DNA of 64,000 bases from Gluconacetobacter dulcium (GCF_014174165.1 NZ_JABEQN010000001.1:186001-250000), one strand, 5' to 3'. Counted from the first letter of the stretch, positions 35,465-44,084 are shown. Numbers and translations are program-made. Notes: a model not told the origin generated them from the sequence alone.

Positions 35465-35542
35465 TTATTCCAAATCGACGCGCCCTACCAAATCGGCTTG
35501 GGATTTATCTCCTGCCAGAAACAGACATGTCCACTCTGGTGA

Positions 35543-35935
35543 TCAGGCCAAGGCAGAGGAACCCTGCTCTTTCCCTCCCGGAGCCATTTCCAGGCCGGCG
35601 AGAACATTTTCCGCAATCTCGATCAGGGGAACAAGAGACATTTCCGGATCCAGAATGGCTTGGATGCCATATTTCTGCGCCTGATCGGCCAGCCTGACAA
35701 AAAGCCTCCGATCCTCCTCCACCGTCAGACCATTATCGAGGATATTGGCCTTCATGATCATCGACCATAGACGCTGATGCCGCTCCAGTGCGCGGCTGCG
35801 AACCTGCGAATCGGCGCTCTGGTTAGCGGCTTCCAGTTCATCGATAAGCATTCTGAAACAAACCGCTTCGGCCTCCCTCCCCGTCAGGGAAGTTTCCGTC
35901 ACGGTCTGGTAAGCCCGAAGTGCTGGATGAATCAT
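35543..35935 (-). CDS. flaF: flagellin synthesis regulator FlaF
   Basis: The 130-residue helical protein matches FlaF: AYQTVTETSLTGREAEAVCFRMLIDELEAA near the start, ERHQRLWSMIMKANILDNGL in the middle and SLVPLIEIAENVLAGL near the end. In Caulobacter and other alphaproteobacteria FlaF promotes, and FlbT limits, flagellin translation or secretion. It is divergent from the flagellin gene across a 230-bp promoter region. No flbT is visible in the window. Confidence 0.93.
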   Translation of the reverse strand: MIHPALRAYQTVTETSLTGREAEAVCFRMLIDELEAANQSADSQVRSRALERHQRLWSMIMKANILDNGLTVEEDRRLFVRLADQAQKYGIQAILDPEMSLVPLIEIAENVLAGLEMAPGGKEQGSSALA

Positions 35936-36165
35936 CGTCGTACCGTCTGCAATTTGTCATAATGGACACCCATTGTCTTAGCCTACTCCGCGCGCAAAGA
36001 CCATCCCGCCCGCCCCTCGGCACAGAGCATTTCCTCTATCCCGGCCTGGCGCATTCCACAGGAAAAATGCTCATCGCGCCTCTCTGGTAACCTTCTCTTA
36101 GCCATTTCCCGATTTTGTGGCCTGGACCTGGTCTACCCCAGGATAGTCCGCATGGAGAAAATGCC

Positions 36166-37164
36166 GTGAGCCTTTCCATCAACAACAACGCCTCTTCGAA
36201 AGTCGCCATCGAGACGCTGAATGCCGTCCAGACCGACCTGAGCAGCACGCAGAACGTCGTCTCGACCGGCCTGAAGGTTTCCACCGCCGCCGACAACGCC
36301 GCTGCCTTCGGCATCGCGCAGCAGATGCAGGGCAACGTCTCCGGCCAGAGCGCCGTGAATGACGGCCTGTCCTTCGCCGCCCAGACGGTCAGCTCGACGG
36401 CCAGCGCCGCCAACCAGATCATCAGCGTGCTGCAGCAAGTGCAGCAGGCCGTCACCTCGCTGGGCAACAGCTTCGGCGTCGATGCCTCCGAATCCCAGAT
36501 CGGCACTCAGATCAACGGCTATCTCGCCCAGATCGATACGATCGCACGCAATGCAACCTTCAATGGCGTCAACCTGCTGGCACCGGATTACAACAACGCA
36601 GCAGTCGGAACCAAGCTGGGCATCAGCACCAGCAAGCTGAGCTATGTCGCTGGCCTTCAGGGCGATGTCACGACGGTCACCGGCTTCGCCGCCTCGTCCG
36701 GCAACGGCTCGATCGGCAAGTACCTGACGTCTTCGGGTGGGTCTCTTGGCGCCTCGAGCACGAGCACTCTGACCGACCTTCTCGGCCTTTCCACCGGCGG
36801 CGTCGCCGGCAAGAACCCGACGGCCAACGTGTTCGTGACGACCGACGGCGCATTCGGCTCCAGCTACGTCGGCTCCGGCGTCGCGTCCGTTGCGAAAATG
36901 ATCAAGCAGGTTCAGGCCGCGATCAAGGCGATGACCTACGTCACGTCGGACCTGGGTTCGAACACCAACGTGATCAAGAGCATGAGCACCTACGGCTCGA
37001 CGATCTCCGACAACCTGACCAACGGCATTGGCGCCCTGACCGACGCCGATATGGCTGCTGCCAGCGCGAAGCTGACCTCGCTGCAGACCAAGCAGCAGCT
37101 GGCCATCAAGTCGCTGACGATTGCCAACTCGCAGTCGCAGAACATCCTGTCGATGTTCCAGTAA
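36166..37164 (+). CDS. flagellin
   Basis: The 332-residue protein has conserved N- and C-terminal helices: NNNASSKVAIETLNAVQTDL, STGLKVSTAADNAAAFGIAQ and the C-terminal QQLAIKSLTIANSQSQNIL. The variable middle (about 165-240) is Gly/Ser/Thr-rich and is the likely surface-exposed and modified part. The GTG start at 36166 is chosen because GGAG lies 8 nt upstream; the upstream extension has no start with a site. The start of the mature chain (SLSINNNAS) fits flagellins. Codon use is strongly biased (CTG, AAC, ATC), as expected for high expression. A strong terminator follows 34 bp later, so it is monocistronic. Confidence 0.97.
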   Translation: MSLSINNNASSKVAIETLNAVQTDLSSTQNVVSTGLKVSTAADNAAAFGIAQQMQGNVSGQSAVNDGLSFAAQTVSSTASAANQIISVLQQVQQAVTSLGNSFGVDASESQIGTQINGYLAQIDTIARNATFNGVNLLAPDYNNAAVGTKLGISTSKLSYVAGLQGDVTTVTGFAASSGNGSIGKYLTSSGGSLGASSTSTLTDLLGLSTGGVAGKNPTANVFVTTDGAFGSSYVGSGVASVAKMIKQVQAAIKAMTYVTSDLGSNTNVIKSMSTYGSTISDNLTNGIGALTDADMAAASAKLTSLQTKQQLAIKSLTIANSQSQNILSMFQ

Positions 37165-37197
37165 TCCATTCCCGCGCTCACAGCGTAGTATGGATGA

Positions 37198-37227
37198 TGC
37201 CCCCGGCAATTGCCGGGGGCATTTTTT
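37198..37227 (+). terminator. intrinsic terminator of the flagellin gene
   Basis: TGCCCCCGGCAA and TTGCCGGGGGCA make a perfect 12-bp inverted repeat (37198-37221) followed directly by TTTTTT. It ends 63 bp after the flagellin stop and is the clearest intrinsic terminator in the window. Confidence 0.95.
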
Positions 37228-37340
37228 ATGCCCCTTGTCGAACCCGGTTGAAAAATAACCGGCTACAGCAGGGCAGCCATTCCCCGAAGCCGCATACGCA
37301 TCATGCGTCCCAGCGGTCTTTCCCCCGCCGGATCAGATCG

Positions 37341-37991
37341 TCATTCCACAGGACCGTTCAGAATCCTGACGGCCAGAACGATCGGATTCCCCGAAGAATC
37401 CGCTCCTGCCTGAAAGCTCTGCCACTTTCCCGGCGAGAACACCCATGTCCCGGCAAAGCTCGCGACGAATCCATGCGGCCTGCATGTGCCGTTACCAGCA
37501 CCATCCTGCTGCTGACCATCGTCCTGCAAGCTACATTGCGCCATATCCGCCGCGGCTAGCGGAACATAGACCGTTGCATCCATCTGCGCGGTGCGGCCGC
37601 GTATTTGCAGCGTTCCATCGACGCCCGTCTTCTGCCCCACCGAACCGCCCGCCGCCCCGCCATCAGGCGTACCGCGCGTCACGACATCGGTGAATTTGGT
37701 GGCATCCGTCGCGCAGATCTCAATCGAAGCCTCACCGAGCGGCAGATTCGGATCTCCGGCATTATTCTGTCGTGTGATCGCCTGGATTTCAGCGATATGC
37801 ACCGGCCCCGCCGGGCAGTGGAGGCCGTCATCTCCGATATGCGCGGTCGTGTTCGTACCGCCATTGCTGCTGCCCCTGGCCACGGCAGTTCCGCAGCCAC
37901 CCCCCACGGCCAACAAGGCAACCAGCGCCGTCGCGTAGGCCAATCGTCTCCTGCCGGCTTCGGCACGGGCAGCATTCACCGAACGTCGCAT
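37341..37991 (-). CDS. putative secreted protein of unknown function
   Basis: From the ATG at 37991 the protein has 216 residues with a basic start, a hydrophobic signal (LAYATALVALLAVGGG, residues about 18-33) and GGGC, which may be a lipobox-like cleavage site. The mature part is Gly/Asp/Gln-rich with several Cys (LHCPAGP, IEICATD, AQCSLQD, GTCRPHG), suggesting disulfides, and ends in a beta-rich segment (ASFAGTWVFSPGKWQSFQAG). No family is recognised. The frame stays open to 38174, but that part lacks signal features. It is convergent with flagellin and divergent from fliE. Confidence 0.65.
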   Translation of the reverse strand: MRRSVNAARAEAGRRRLAYATALVALLAVGGGCGTAVARGSSNGGTNTTAHIGDDGLHCPAGPVHIAEIQAITRQNNAGDPNLPLGEASIEICATDATKFTDVVTRGTPDGGAAGGSVGQKTGVDGTLQIRGRTAQMDATVYVPLAAADMAQCSLQDDGQQQDGAGNGTCRPHGFVASFAGTWVFSPGKWQSFQAGADSSGNPIVLAVRILNGPVE

Positions 37992-38355
37992 ATTGACTCT
38001 GTAAGACCTATCAACGCCGTACTCCACGTACATGCGACCGGGCGATCTTCTGTCGCCATGCCACGACGGCTCAGACGCCCCATGACGGCTGAAGCGCGCG
38101 AACACACCCTCTATCATGATCCCTACCCGCCGCACAGCGTCCGACAGAGACGAATTTATCCACCGACCACCCAACGCCTTGATCGCCAGCCCAAACGATT
38201 CTGCCCGCTCAAAAGCGTTCCCGATCAGTCATGCTGTTTCGATTAAAGGTAAAAAACGGTGGCCTTGCCGTTATGGCAAGACTAGGTTAGGCACTGAATC
38301 CTGGTACTCTGTCGGGGATCTCCGACCAGGCAGCAAGGGGCGCAGCACGCACACG
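37992..38355. other. divergent space between secreted-protein gene and fliE
   Basis: The 364 bp should hold promoters in both directions. Visible are a small hairpin (CTTGCC/GGCAAG with loop GTTAT, 38264-38280) and a TTAA half-site at 38242-38245 followed by an A-rich run. A TAAA...GCCGTTAT arrangement resembles a sigma-28 promoter, but the spacer is two bases short. No gene is supported. Confidence 0.35.
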
Positions 38356-38688
38356 ATGATCAGCGACATCACCACCCGCAGCTTCGATGCGCTCAACGCT
38401 TATGGGCAGACACAGAAGGCGTTGCAGCCTTCGACCGACGACACCCAGAACGACGCCTCGTCCGATAGCGTATCCAGCTTCGGCAATGTTCTGGACGGCG
38501 CGCTCAAGAACGCGGTTCAGACGGGCAAGAGTGCCGAGACGCTGACGGCCCAGGGCCTGTCCGGAAAAGGCAACCTGACCGACATCGCAACGTCCGTGGA
38601 AGAAGCGAAGCTGACCCTTCAGACCGTCACCACGGTCCGGGACCGGATCGTTCAGGCCTATCAGGACGTCATGAAGATGTCGATCTAA
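38356..38688 (+). CDS. fliE: flagellar MS-ring/rod junction protein FliE
   Basis: The 110-residue protein has the FliE pattern: a disordered first half, SFGNVLDGALKNAVQTGKSAETLTAQGLSGKGNLTDIATSVEEAKLTLQTVTTVRDRIVQAYQDVMKMSI over residues 41-110 in conserved blocks, ending in the QEIMRMPI-like tail. It joins the MS-ring to the rod and is needed for the export switch. In most alphaproteobacteria it follows flgB and flgC; here those two are missing from the locus. First gene of fliE-fliQ-fliR-flhB. Confidence 0.93.
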   Translation: MISDITTRSFDALNAYGQTQKALQPSTDDTQNDASSDSVSSFGNVLDGALKNAVQTGKSAETLTAQGLSGKGNLTDIATSVEEAKLTLQTVTTVRDRIVQAYQDVMKMSI

Positions 38689-38698
38689 GCCGTCACGC

Positions 38699-38974
38699 AT
38701 GCAGCATACGGTCGATATCCACGAAATCCTGCGCCAGACCCTGCTTGTGGCGGTCAAAATGGGGGCTCCGTCCCTTTTGTCGTCCCTCTGCGCGGGCATT
38801 CTGGTTTCGTTGTTCCAGGCCGTAACCCAGGTAAACGAGGCGACCCTGTCCTTCGTGCCGAAATTCATAGCCGCGACAGCCGCTCTCATGCTGACGGGCT
38901 CGTTCATGTATTCCACACTTCATACCTACGCCCACACCATTTTCGACCAGATGATCATGGTGGGCGGTTCGTGA
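38699..38974 (+). CDS. fliQ: flagellar export gate protein FliQ
   Basis: The 91-residue protein has two membrane helices (about 17-40 and 50-75) and the FliQ signature SLLSSLCAGILVSLFQAVTQVNEATLSFVPKF in blocks. It packs around FliP in the export gate. Length is standard (89-90). It lies 10 bp after fliE. Confidence 0.96.
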   Translation: MQHTVDIHEILRQTLLVAVKMGAPSLLSSLCAGILVSLFQAVTQVNEATLSFVPKFIAATAALMLTGSFMYSTLHTYAHTIFDQMIMVGGS

Positions 38975-39008
38975 AAGCAGGCCGCATGCCGGCGGCGCCC
39001 CTTCCGGA

Positions 39009-39821
39009 ATGACCGGGGACCTGTTCTTTCCCGGCGGCTCCATCCCCGTGCTGGCTGCCATGTTTCTGCTGACCCTGTGCCGGGTCAGCGCCATGGTCAT
39101 GACGGCCCCCGGCTTTGGCGAAACCACCTCCCCCATGGTGGTCCGGGCCGGAATCGCGCTGGTTGTCACCATTACCATCCTGCCGGTGGTGCAGGACCAC
39201 CTCGCGGCCGTATCCGGGCCGGCACTGCATCATCCGTTCATGGTGCTGGCCATCATCGTGGGCGAACTTCTATGCGGCGCATTCATCGGACTCCTGGCCC
39301 GGCTCATTTCCATGGCGCTGATTATTGCGATGCAGTTCATCGCCGTCCTTGCCGGCCTGGCCAGCATCCTGCAGCCGGACCCGGAACTCGGGGCATCCAG
39401 CACGGCTATCAGCCATATGGCCTCCGCTCTAACGCCGGTCATCTTTCTATCTACCGGACTGTATGTCTTCCCTCTGGCCGCGGTGACAGGCTCTTACCAC
39501 CTGTTTCCGCCCGGCCACATGCCGATGCTCGGCGACATGACGAAGAGCATCGTCGCTGCCACGGCGCAGTCATTCGTCCTGGCGCTGCAATTAGCCGCCC
39601 CTTTTGTCCTGATCGGAACCTTGTGGCCGACCATGCTGGGCGTACTGAACCGCCTGATGCCGTCCATCCAGGTCTACGGTATTGCCATGCCGGCCCAATT
39701 ACTGGGCGGTATCCTTCTGCTGGCCATGCTGATCCAGGTCATGACCGGCGTCTGGCAGGAAAGAATGAACGATCTGCTCGTCGCGCTGCCCGGCGTAGGC
39801 GCAACGCCGCCACCACATTGA
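39009..39821 (+). CDS. fliR: flagellar export gate protein FliR
   Basis: The 270-residue membrane protein has about six hydrophobic segments. Landmarks are LTLCRVSAMVMTAPGFGE, GELLCGAFIGLLARL and PVIFLSTGLYVFPLAAVTGSYHLFPPG. FliR completes the FliP5Q4R1 gate and contacts FlhB. It follows fliQ at 34 bp and precedes flhB by 131 bp. Confidence 0.95.
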   Translation: MTGDLFFPGGSIPVLAAMFLLTLCRVSAMVMTAPGFGETTSPMVVRAGIALVVTITILPVVQDHLAAVSGPALHHPFMVLAIIVGELLCGAFIGLLARLISMALIIAMQFIAVLAGLASILQPDPELGASSTAISHMASALTPVIFLSTGLYVFPLAAVTGSYHLFPPGHMPMLGDMTKSIVAATAQSFVLALQLAAPFVLIGTLWPTMLGVLNRLMPSIQVYGIAMPAQLLGGILLLAMLIQVMTGVWQERMNDLLVALPGVGATPPPH

Positions 39822-39952
39822 CATACCGTGGCCCGGCCGCCATCCACACGGCGCACTATGCCGGGACCTCGGACATGCCGATAGCGCGGCGCTCCCTTTT
39901 TCGGCGGGGTGCGCCCGTCCGGCATGTCGGCACCATAAGAGGATAGGCCCAC

Positions 39953-41038
39953 GTGGCGGAAGAAGGATCAGCCAGCGACGACAAGTCGCAGGCCCCGACC
40001 GGAAAGCGGCTACAGAAGGCACGCGAGGAAGGCAATGTCGCCCACTCCCGCGAAACGCAGATGTTCCTGATCCTGAGCGCGTTTCTGGCCGTCTTCACGA
40101 TGACGACCGCCGTCTCGGGCAGCACGTTTCTCCGCCACATGCGGGGTTTGATGGAGCATTTCGACACAGTCTCGCCCGATGGCGGCGCACTTTATCTCGC
40201 CCTCCAGCAGTCCATCCGCGAAGGCATCCTTCTGGCAGCGCCCCTGGCACTCGTTTGCGCAGTGGTCGTCGTCGTGTCCGGCCTGCTTCAGACGGGCCTG
40301 CTGTTCCGCCCCCAGGCGCTCATTCCCGATATCGGGCGCCTGTCCCCCCTATCGGGGATCAAGCGCGTATTCAGCATGAACAACGTAATTGAAATGCTGA
40401 AGAGCCTGACCAAGTTCGTCGTTTTCGGCGCGGTGCTCTACGGCGTGGCAAAAGGCACCCTGCGCGTGGCGCCCGAGGCCGAACGCTGGACCCTCCACCA
40501 TCTGACGTCGGAGCTCATCTCCTGGTTCGTGTATGCCACGATGATCATTCTGATGATCCAGGCCGCGATCGCCGTCCTCGACGAGGTATGGACACGCTAT
40601 CACCGGTTGCAGAAGCTGCGCATGAGCCATCAGGATATCAAGGAGGAAATACGCCAGGAAGACGGCGACCCCAAGGTCAAGGCCAAGCAGAAACAGATCC
40701 GCATGCGGCGCGCCCGACAGATGATGATCCGGGCCGTCAAAAAGGCCACGGTCATCGTCACCAACCCGACCCATTATGCCGTGGCGCTTTCCTATGACAA
40801 CGGCACGGATGCGGCGCCGAAAATCGTCGCCAAAGGCGCGGACGAAGTGGCCGCCCGAATCCGCGAGGCGGCTGAAGACTCAAAAGTCCCGATCGTCTCA
40901 AATCCGCCCGTGGCCCGCGCGCTCTACGCCCTGCCTGTGGATTCCGAAATACCGCCGGAATATTTCCAGCCCGTCGCCGCGATCATCGCCTACGTCATGA
41001 AACTCAAGACACCCGGCTCGCGCGCGCCCAGGCAATAA
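39953..41038 (+). CDS. flhB: flagellar export switch protein FlhB
   Basis: The 361-residue protein starts at GTG with the cytoplasmic KSQAPTGKRLQKAREEGNVAHSRE segment. Four membrane helices span about 37-210, and a cytoplasmic domain carries the autocleavage site Asn271-Pro-Thr-His274 (VTNPTHYAVAL). Cleavage there switches export from rod/hook to filament proteins, controlled by FliK, which is also encoded in the window. Last gene of fliE-fliQ-fliR-flhB. Confidence 0.97.
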   Translation: MAEEGSASDDKSQAPTGKRLQKAREEGNVAHSRETQMFLILSAFLAVFTMTTAVSGSTFLRHMRGLMEHFDTVSPDGGALYLALQQSIREGILLAAPLALVCAVVVVVSGLLQTGLLFRPQALIPDIGRLSPLSGIKRVFSMNNVIEMLKSLTKFVVFGAVLYGVAKGTLRVAPEAERWTLHHLTSELISWFVYATMIILMIQAAIAVLDEVWTRYHRLQKLRMSHQDIKEEIRQEDGDPKVKAKQKQIRMRRARQMMIRAVKKATVIVTNPTHYAVALSYDNGTDAAPKIVAKGADEVAARIREAAEDSKVPIVSNPPVARALYALPVDSEIPPEYFQPVAAIIAYVMKLKTPGSRAPRQ

Positions 41039-41407
41039 AAGACCGTTCGATGCCTCCGGTCAGTCCAACATCAGGGCCGCTTGTCGCATCGATGCATTCA
41101 TGCCCGCATTCATAAAACATACCCCTTTATCGCCGCCAGGAAACAATTCCGTAACACTTTCTCCCTATCGCTACCCCTAAAAACGATACAGGAAATCCTT
41201 GTATTTCGCGCTACGCATGCTACTCAGATGCTCAGAAAGGCACAGGTGCAGCGCGGGGAATGTTTCAGCCACCATTCCATGTCCGTAAGATCACCGATCC
41301 GAACATTCCATCATGCCAGAAGATGGTCTGTGTCATGATCGGATCATGATTTTCCTGCCTGACGGTAGGCGGAACAGTTAACTGCGCGCACAAGGCAGGG
41401 ACGGCAT
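41039..41407. other. intergenic space upstream of flgE
   Basis: The 369 bp contain a perfect TCATGATC-G-GATCATGA palindrome (41333-41349), listed separately, and a GTTAAC near 41377. GGCAGGGA just before 41408 is the flgE ribosome site. No terminator for flhB and no gene are seen. Confidence 0.45.
41333..41349. promoter_or_regulatory. 17-bp palindrome upstream of flgE, operator-like
   Basis: TCATGATC and GATCATGA are perfect 8-bp arms around one G. The centre is 67 bp upstream of the flgE ATG, a usual distance for a regulator site. No T-run follows, so it is unlikely to be the flhB terminator. Confidence 0.45.
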
Positions 41408-43138
41408 ATGTCAGTTTTCAACGCCCTCACCACGGCAGTCAGCGGGATCAACGCCCAGTCGACCGCGTTCACGAACCTGAGTAACAACATCGCCAACAGC
41501 CAGACGGTCGGCTACAAAGCCACCACGACGGCATTCCAGGATTTCGTGGCCGGCTCACTGGGCCAGAATGCGTCTTCAGCCGATATCTCGGATTCAGTAG
41601 CCGCCGTCACTGTCCAGCATGTGGACAATCAAGGCACCGCAGCCACGAGCACGGACAGCCTTGCCACTGCCATTTCAGGGAGTGGCCTGTTCGTCGTTTC
41701 CAAAGAAAGCGGCGCATCGACATCCCAAAACACGCAATTTCAGTCCCAGAACTACTACACCCGGAATGGAGAAGTTTACAAAAACAACTCCGGATACCTG
41801 GTCAACACCAGTGGCTATTACCTCGACGGCTATATGGTGGACCCCACCACAGGCTCGCTGAACGCATCGCTGACGCAGCTCAATGTCGCCAATGTGGCCT
41901 TCCGCCCGACGCAGACCACGACGCTGACCTTGTCGGCGACGGTGGGAACGATGCCGTCCAGCAATGCCAGCTATACGGCAGCGGATGCTCAATCTTATAC
42001 GACGGCTCCCGTCACCACCTATGACGCGTCGGCGACACCACACAAGATCGCTTTGTCCTGGACGCAGAGCGGCACCAACCCTCTGGTCTGGAACGTCAGC
42101 GCGTATGACGCAGACGGTACCGGCACCATAGCCAACAACTCTTATCAGGTGACGTTCGACAGCAACGGTTCTCTGGCATCGGTTGCCAACGCTACTACTG
42201 GCCAGACGATCGGATCGACCCTGACAGGGGCAAGTGCTTCGATCCCCATTACGGCCAATTACAATGGCGTCGCGCAAAACATCACGCTCGATCTGGGAAC
42301 GATCGGCGGCACCAGCGGTACCGTTATGGCAGCATCCACAGGTACGGCGAGCACCAACCAAGCCAATGCTCTGACCGCGTCGGGCACGACGCTTACCATG
42401 AGCAAATCCGATGTGATCGGCACCACGACCGGCAGTAATCAAACGTCGATGACATCGCCTACCGATGCCAACGGTACTCCGGTTGCAGCCAAATGGACTC
42501 AGACGGCCGCTTCACCGCCGACATGGTCACTGTCCCTGGTCGATCCTTACGATACATCATCGTCGTCGCCCGTTAGCAGCGACACCTATAAGGTCGTATT
42601 CAACACAGATGGCAGCGTCCAGTCGGTTACGGACAGTACCACAGGTGTGACGACATCTTTAAGTGCACTCAGCGCCACAATTGGCGGCACGTCATATACA
42701 GTCAACCTCAGCCAGACGACGCTTTCAACGGCCAGCAGTCTGCCAACGGATACGACGGCCCTGCAATCCGACAGCATCGCCAGCGGCACCTACCAGGGCG
42801 TGGAAATCGAAAGCGACGGGTCGCTCATGGCCAAGTTCGATACCGGAACCCAGTTGATCGGCAAGATCGCACTGGCGAATTTTGCCAACGTAGACGGTCT
42901 GAATGCGGTCGACGGACAAGCATATACCGCCACGGCGTCTTCTGGCGACGCCAAGATCGGTCTGGCCGGGGCAAATGGCACTGGCACGTTGTCGGTAGGA
43001 TCTGTGGAATCGTCCACGACTGACCTCACCAGTGACCTGTCGGCCCTGATCGTCGCGCAGGAGGCTTACTCCGCCAACACCAAGATCGTCACGACTGCGG
43101 ACCAACTGCTGCAAACAACAATCGCCATGAAGCAGTAA
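41408..43138 (+). CDS. flgE: flagellar hook protein FlgE
   Basis: The 576-residue protein has the hook/rod N-terminus (FNALTTAVSGINAQSTAFTNLSNNIANSQT in blocks, then GYKATTTAFQDFV) and the C-terminal helix (LIVAQEAYSANTKIVTTADQLLQTTIAMKQ in blocks). It is longer than the enterobacterial protein (about 400). The extra length comes from two tandem outer modules. Module A (about residues 196-315) starts YTTAPVTTYDA and has SAYDADGTGTI; module B (about 335-470) has NQTSMTSP and LVDPYD. Both modules reappear in the DUF1217 protein at 54260. FlgE builds the hook. A strong hairpin follows the stop. Confidence 0.96.
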   Translation: MSVFNALTTAVSGINAQSTAFTNLSNNIANSQTVGYKATTTAFQDFVAGSLGQNASSADISDSVAAVTVQHVDNQGTAATSTDSLATAISGSGLFVVSKESGASTSQNTQFQSQNYYTRNGEVYKNNSGYLVNTSGYYLDGYMVDPTTGSLNASLTQLNVANVAFRPTQTTTLTLSATVGTMPSSNASYTAADAQSYTTAPVTTYDASATPHKIALSWTQSGTNPLVWNVSAYDADGTGTIANNSYQVTFDSNGSLASVANATTGQTIGSTLTGASASIPITANYNGVAQNITLDLGTIGGTSGTVMAASTGTASTNQANALTASGTTLTMSKSDVIGTTTGSNQTSMTSPTDANGTPVAAKWTQTAASPPTWSLSLVDPYDTSSSSPVSSDTYKVVFNTDGSVQSVTDSTTGVTTSLSALSATIGGTSYTVNLSQTTLSTASSLPTDTTALQSDSIASGTYQGVEIESDGSLMAKFDTGTQLIGKIALANFANVDGLNAVDGQAYTATASSGDAKIGLAGANGTGTLSVGSVESSTTDLTSDLSALIVAQEAYSANTKIVTTADQLLQTTIAMKQ

Positions 43139-43147
43139 AAACCAACC

Positions 43148-43176
43148 GGCTGGCCGTGTCTTCGACATAGCCAGCC
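43148..43176 (+). terminator. strong hairpin after flgE
   Basis: GGCTGGC pairs with GCCAGCC, then after one mismatch GTGTC with GACAT (one G-T pair) around a TTC loop. It starts 9 bp after the flgE stop. The following bases (AATAATTG) lack a T-run, so it may be a weak or Rho-assisted terminator or an mRNA-stabilising stem. Confidence 0.5.
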
Positions 43177-43230
43177 AATAATTGACAGACACGTCTCCAT
43201 AAGATGCTCTTGTGAGACTGTCAGGCGCGA

Positions 43231-43317
43231 AAAACAAGTAATCTTCTACATGTGGCCGGACCTGAAGATGCAGGACCTACCCACCTGGGTCCACATACGT
43301 CGGAGATTACTTTGTTC
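43231..43317. repeat. long imperfect inverted repeat between flgE and fliL
   Basis: The left arm (about 43231-43255, containing AACAAGTAATCT and ATGTGG) and the right arm (about 43291-43317, containing CCACAT and AGATTACTTTGTT) are reverse complements over roughly 25 bp, with two small gaps and a few mismatches. Inside, GGACC near 43258 can pair with GGTCC near 43288. The whole could fold as one stem-loop of about 87 nt. Confidence 0.55.
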
Positions 43318-43547
43318 TCATTCTGGTTTTTCAAGGCAGGTCGAATACACCTGTTCCCCTCGTTGAATCCAGGCATCGACGGACCAATGCCGCTTGCCAT
43401 ACCCTCCTAGAGTGCAGGAATTTCCGCTTTTACGACGGTGATATCCGTCTATTGTCGCCCCCCCCGCACCCATCCCATTGAGCATGCTCCCGCCAGTAGC
43501 TACACTGTCAATAAATCGTTTATCCACCCTCCGGGAGCCACCTGCAT

Positions 43548-44084
43548 ATGAGCGAGACTGTAACCGGCGGCGGTGCACCGGAGCCCTCTGCCGGGGATGA
43601 GAAGCGGCAATCCATCGCTGCGGAAGCGAAGCCCCGCCGTTCCAGGAAGATGTTTCTCTTCATCGGCCTGGCAGCTCTCGTTCTCACTGTGGGCGGCGGC
43701 GGTGCCGTATTCCTCGAAAAGGGTCGTCTGCTCCATTCGGTTCAAAGCGGAATGGCAGACCGCGCCAGCCAGATGCTGCATCCGCCGATCATTCTCGGTA
43801 TCCCGTCGATCGTATCCAATCTCGACAATGGCGATGGCCGCCCGGTCTATGTAAAATTGACGGCCAAGGTCGAAATTTCAGGCGCACGAGACGAAGCCTC
43901 GCTCCAGAATATGATTCCCCGGGTGCAGGACATATTTCAGACCTACCTCCATGAGACACGCCCGCAGGATATCCGGGGTGATGGCATATACCGGCTGCGC
44001 GAGGCGATGATCCGTCGTCTCAGGGCGGAATTGACGCCCTTGCAGGTGACGAATCTGTATCTGGTTGAATTCCTAATTCAGTAA
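43548..44084 (+). CDS. fliL: flagellar basal-body-associated protein FliL
   Basis: The 178-residue protein has a cytoplasmic N-terminus, one membrane helix at about 38-58 (FLFIGLAALVLTVGGGGAVFL) and a periplasmic domain ending RRLRAELTPLQVTNLYLVEFLIQ, the FliL C-terminal pattern. FliL surrounds the stator units and supports torque. It is followed by fliM after 58 bp, as in many bacteria. Confidence 0.92.
   Translation: MSETVTGGGAPEPSAGDEKRQSIAAEAKPRRSRKMFLFIGLAALVLTVGGGGAVFLEKGRLLHSVQSGMADRASQMLHPPIILGIPSIVSNLDNGDGRPVYVKLTAKVEISGARDEASLQNMIPRVQDIFQTYLHETRPQDIRGDGIYRLREAMIRRLRAELTPLQVTNLYLVEFLIQ

Larger units (their letters stand above)
43139..43547. other. intergenic space between flgE and fliL
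   Basis: The 409 bp hold the flgE hairpin (43148-43176) and a second, much longer imperfect inverted repeat (43231-43317), both listed separately. A C-rich run lies near 43459-43465. The fliL promoter should lie in the last 200 bp, but no clear boxes were found. No gene is supported. Confidence 0.45.

Noticed and set aside
36133-37209. 358-codon minus-strand frame opposite flagellin
   Set aside because: Shadow of a strongly codon-biased gene; no protein family features.
38246-38275. Sigma-28-like promoter before fliE (TAAA ... GCCGTTAT)
   Set aside because: The spacer is two bases shorter than the consensus and the -10 has a mismatch; fliE is also normally an early gene not read by sigma-28.
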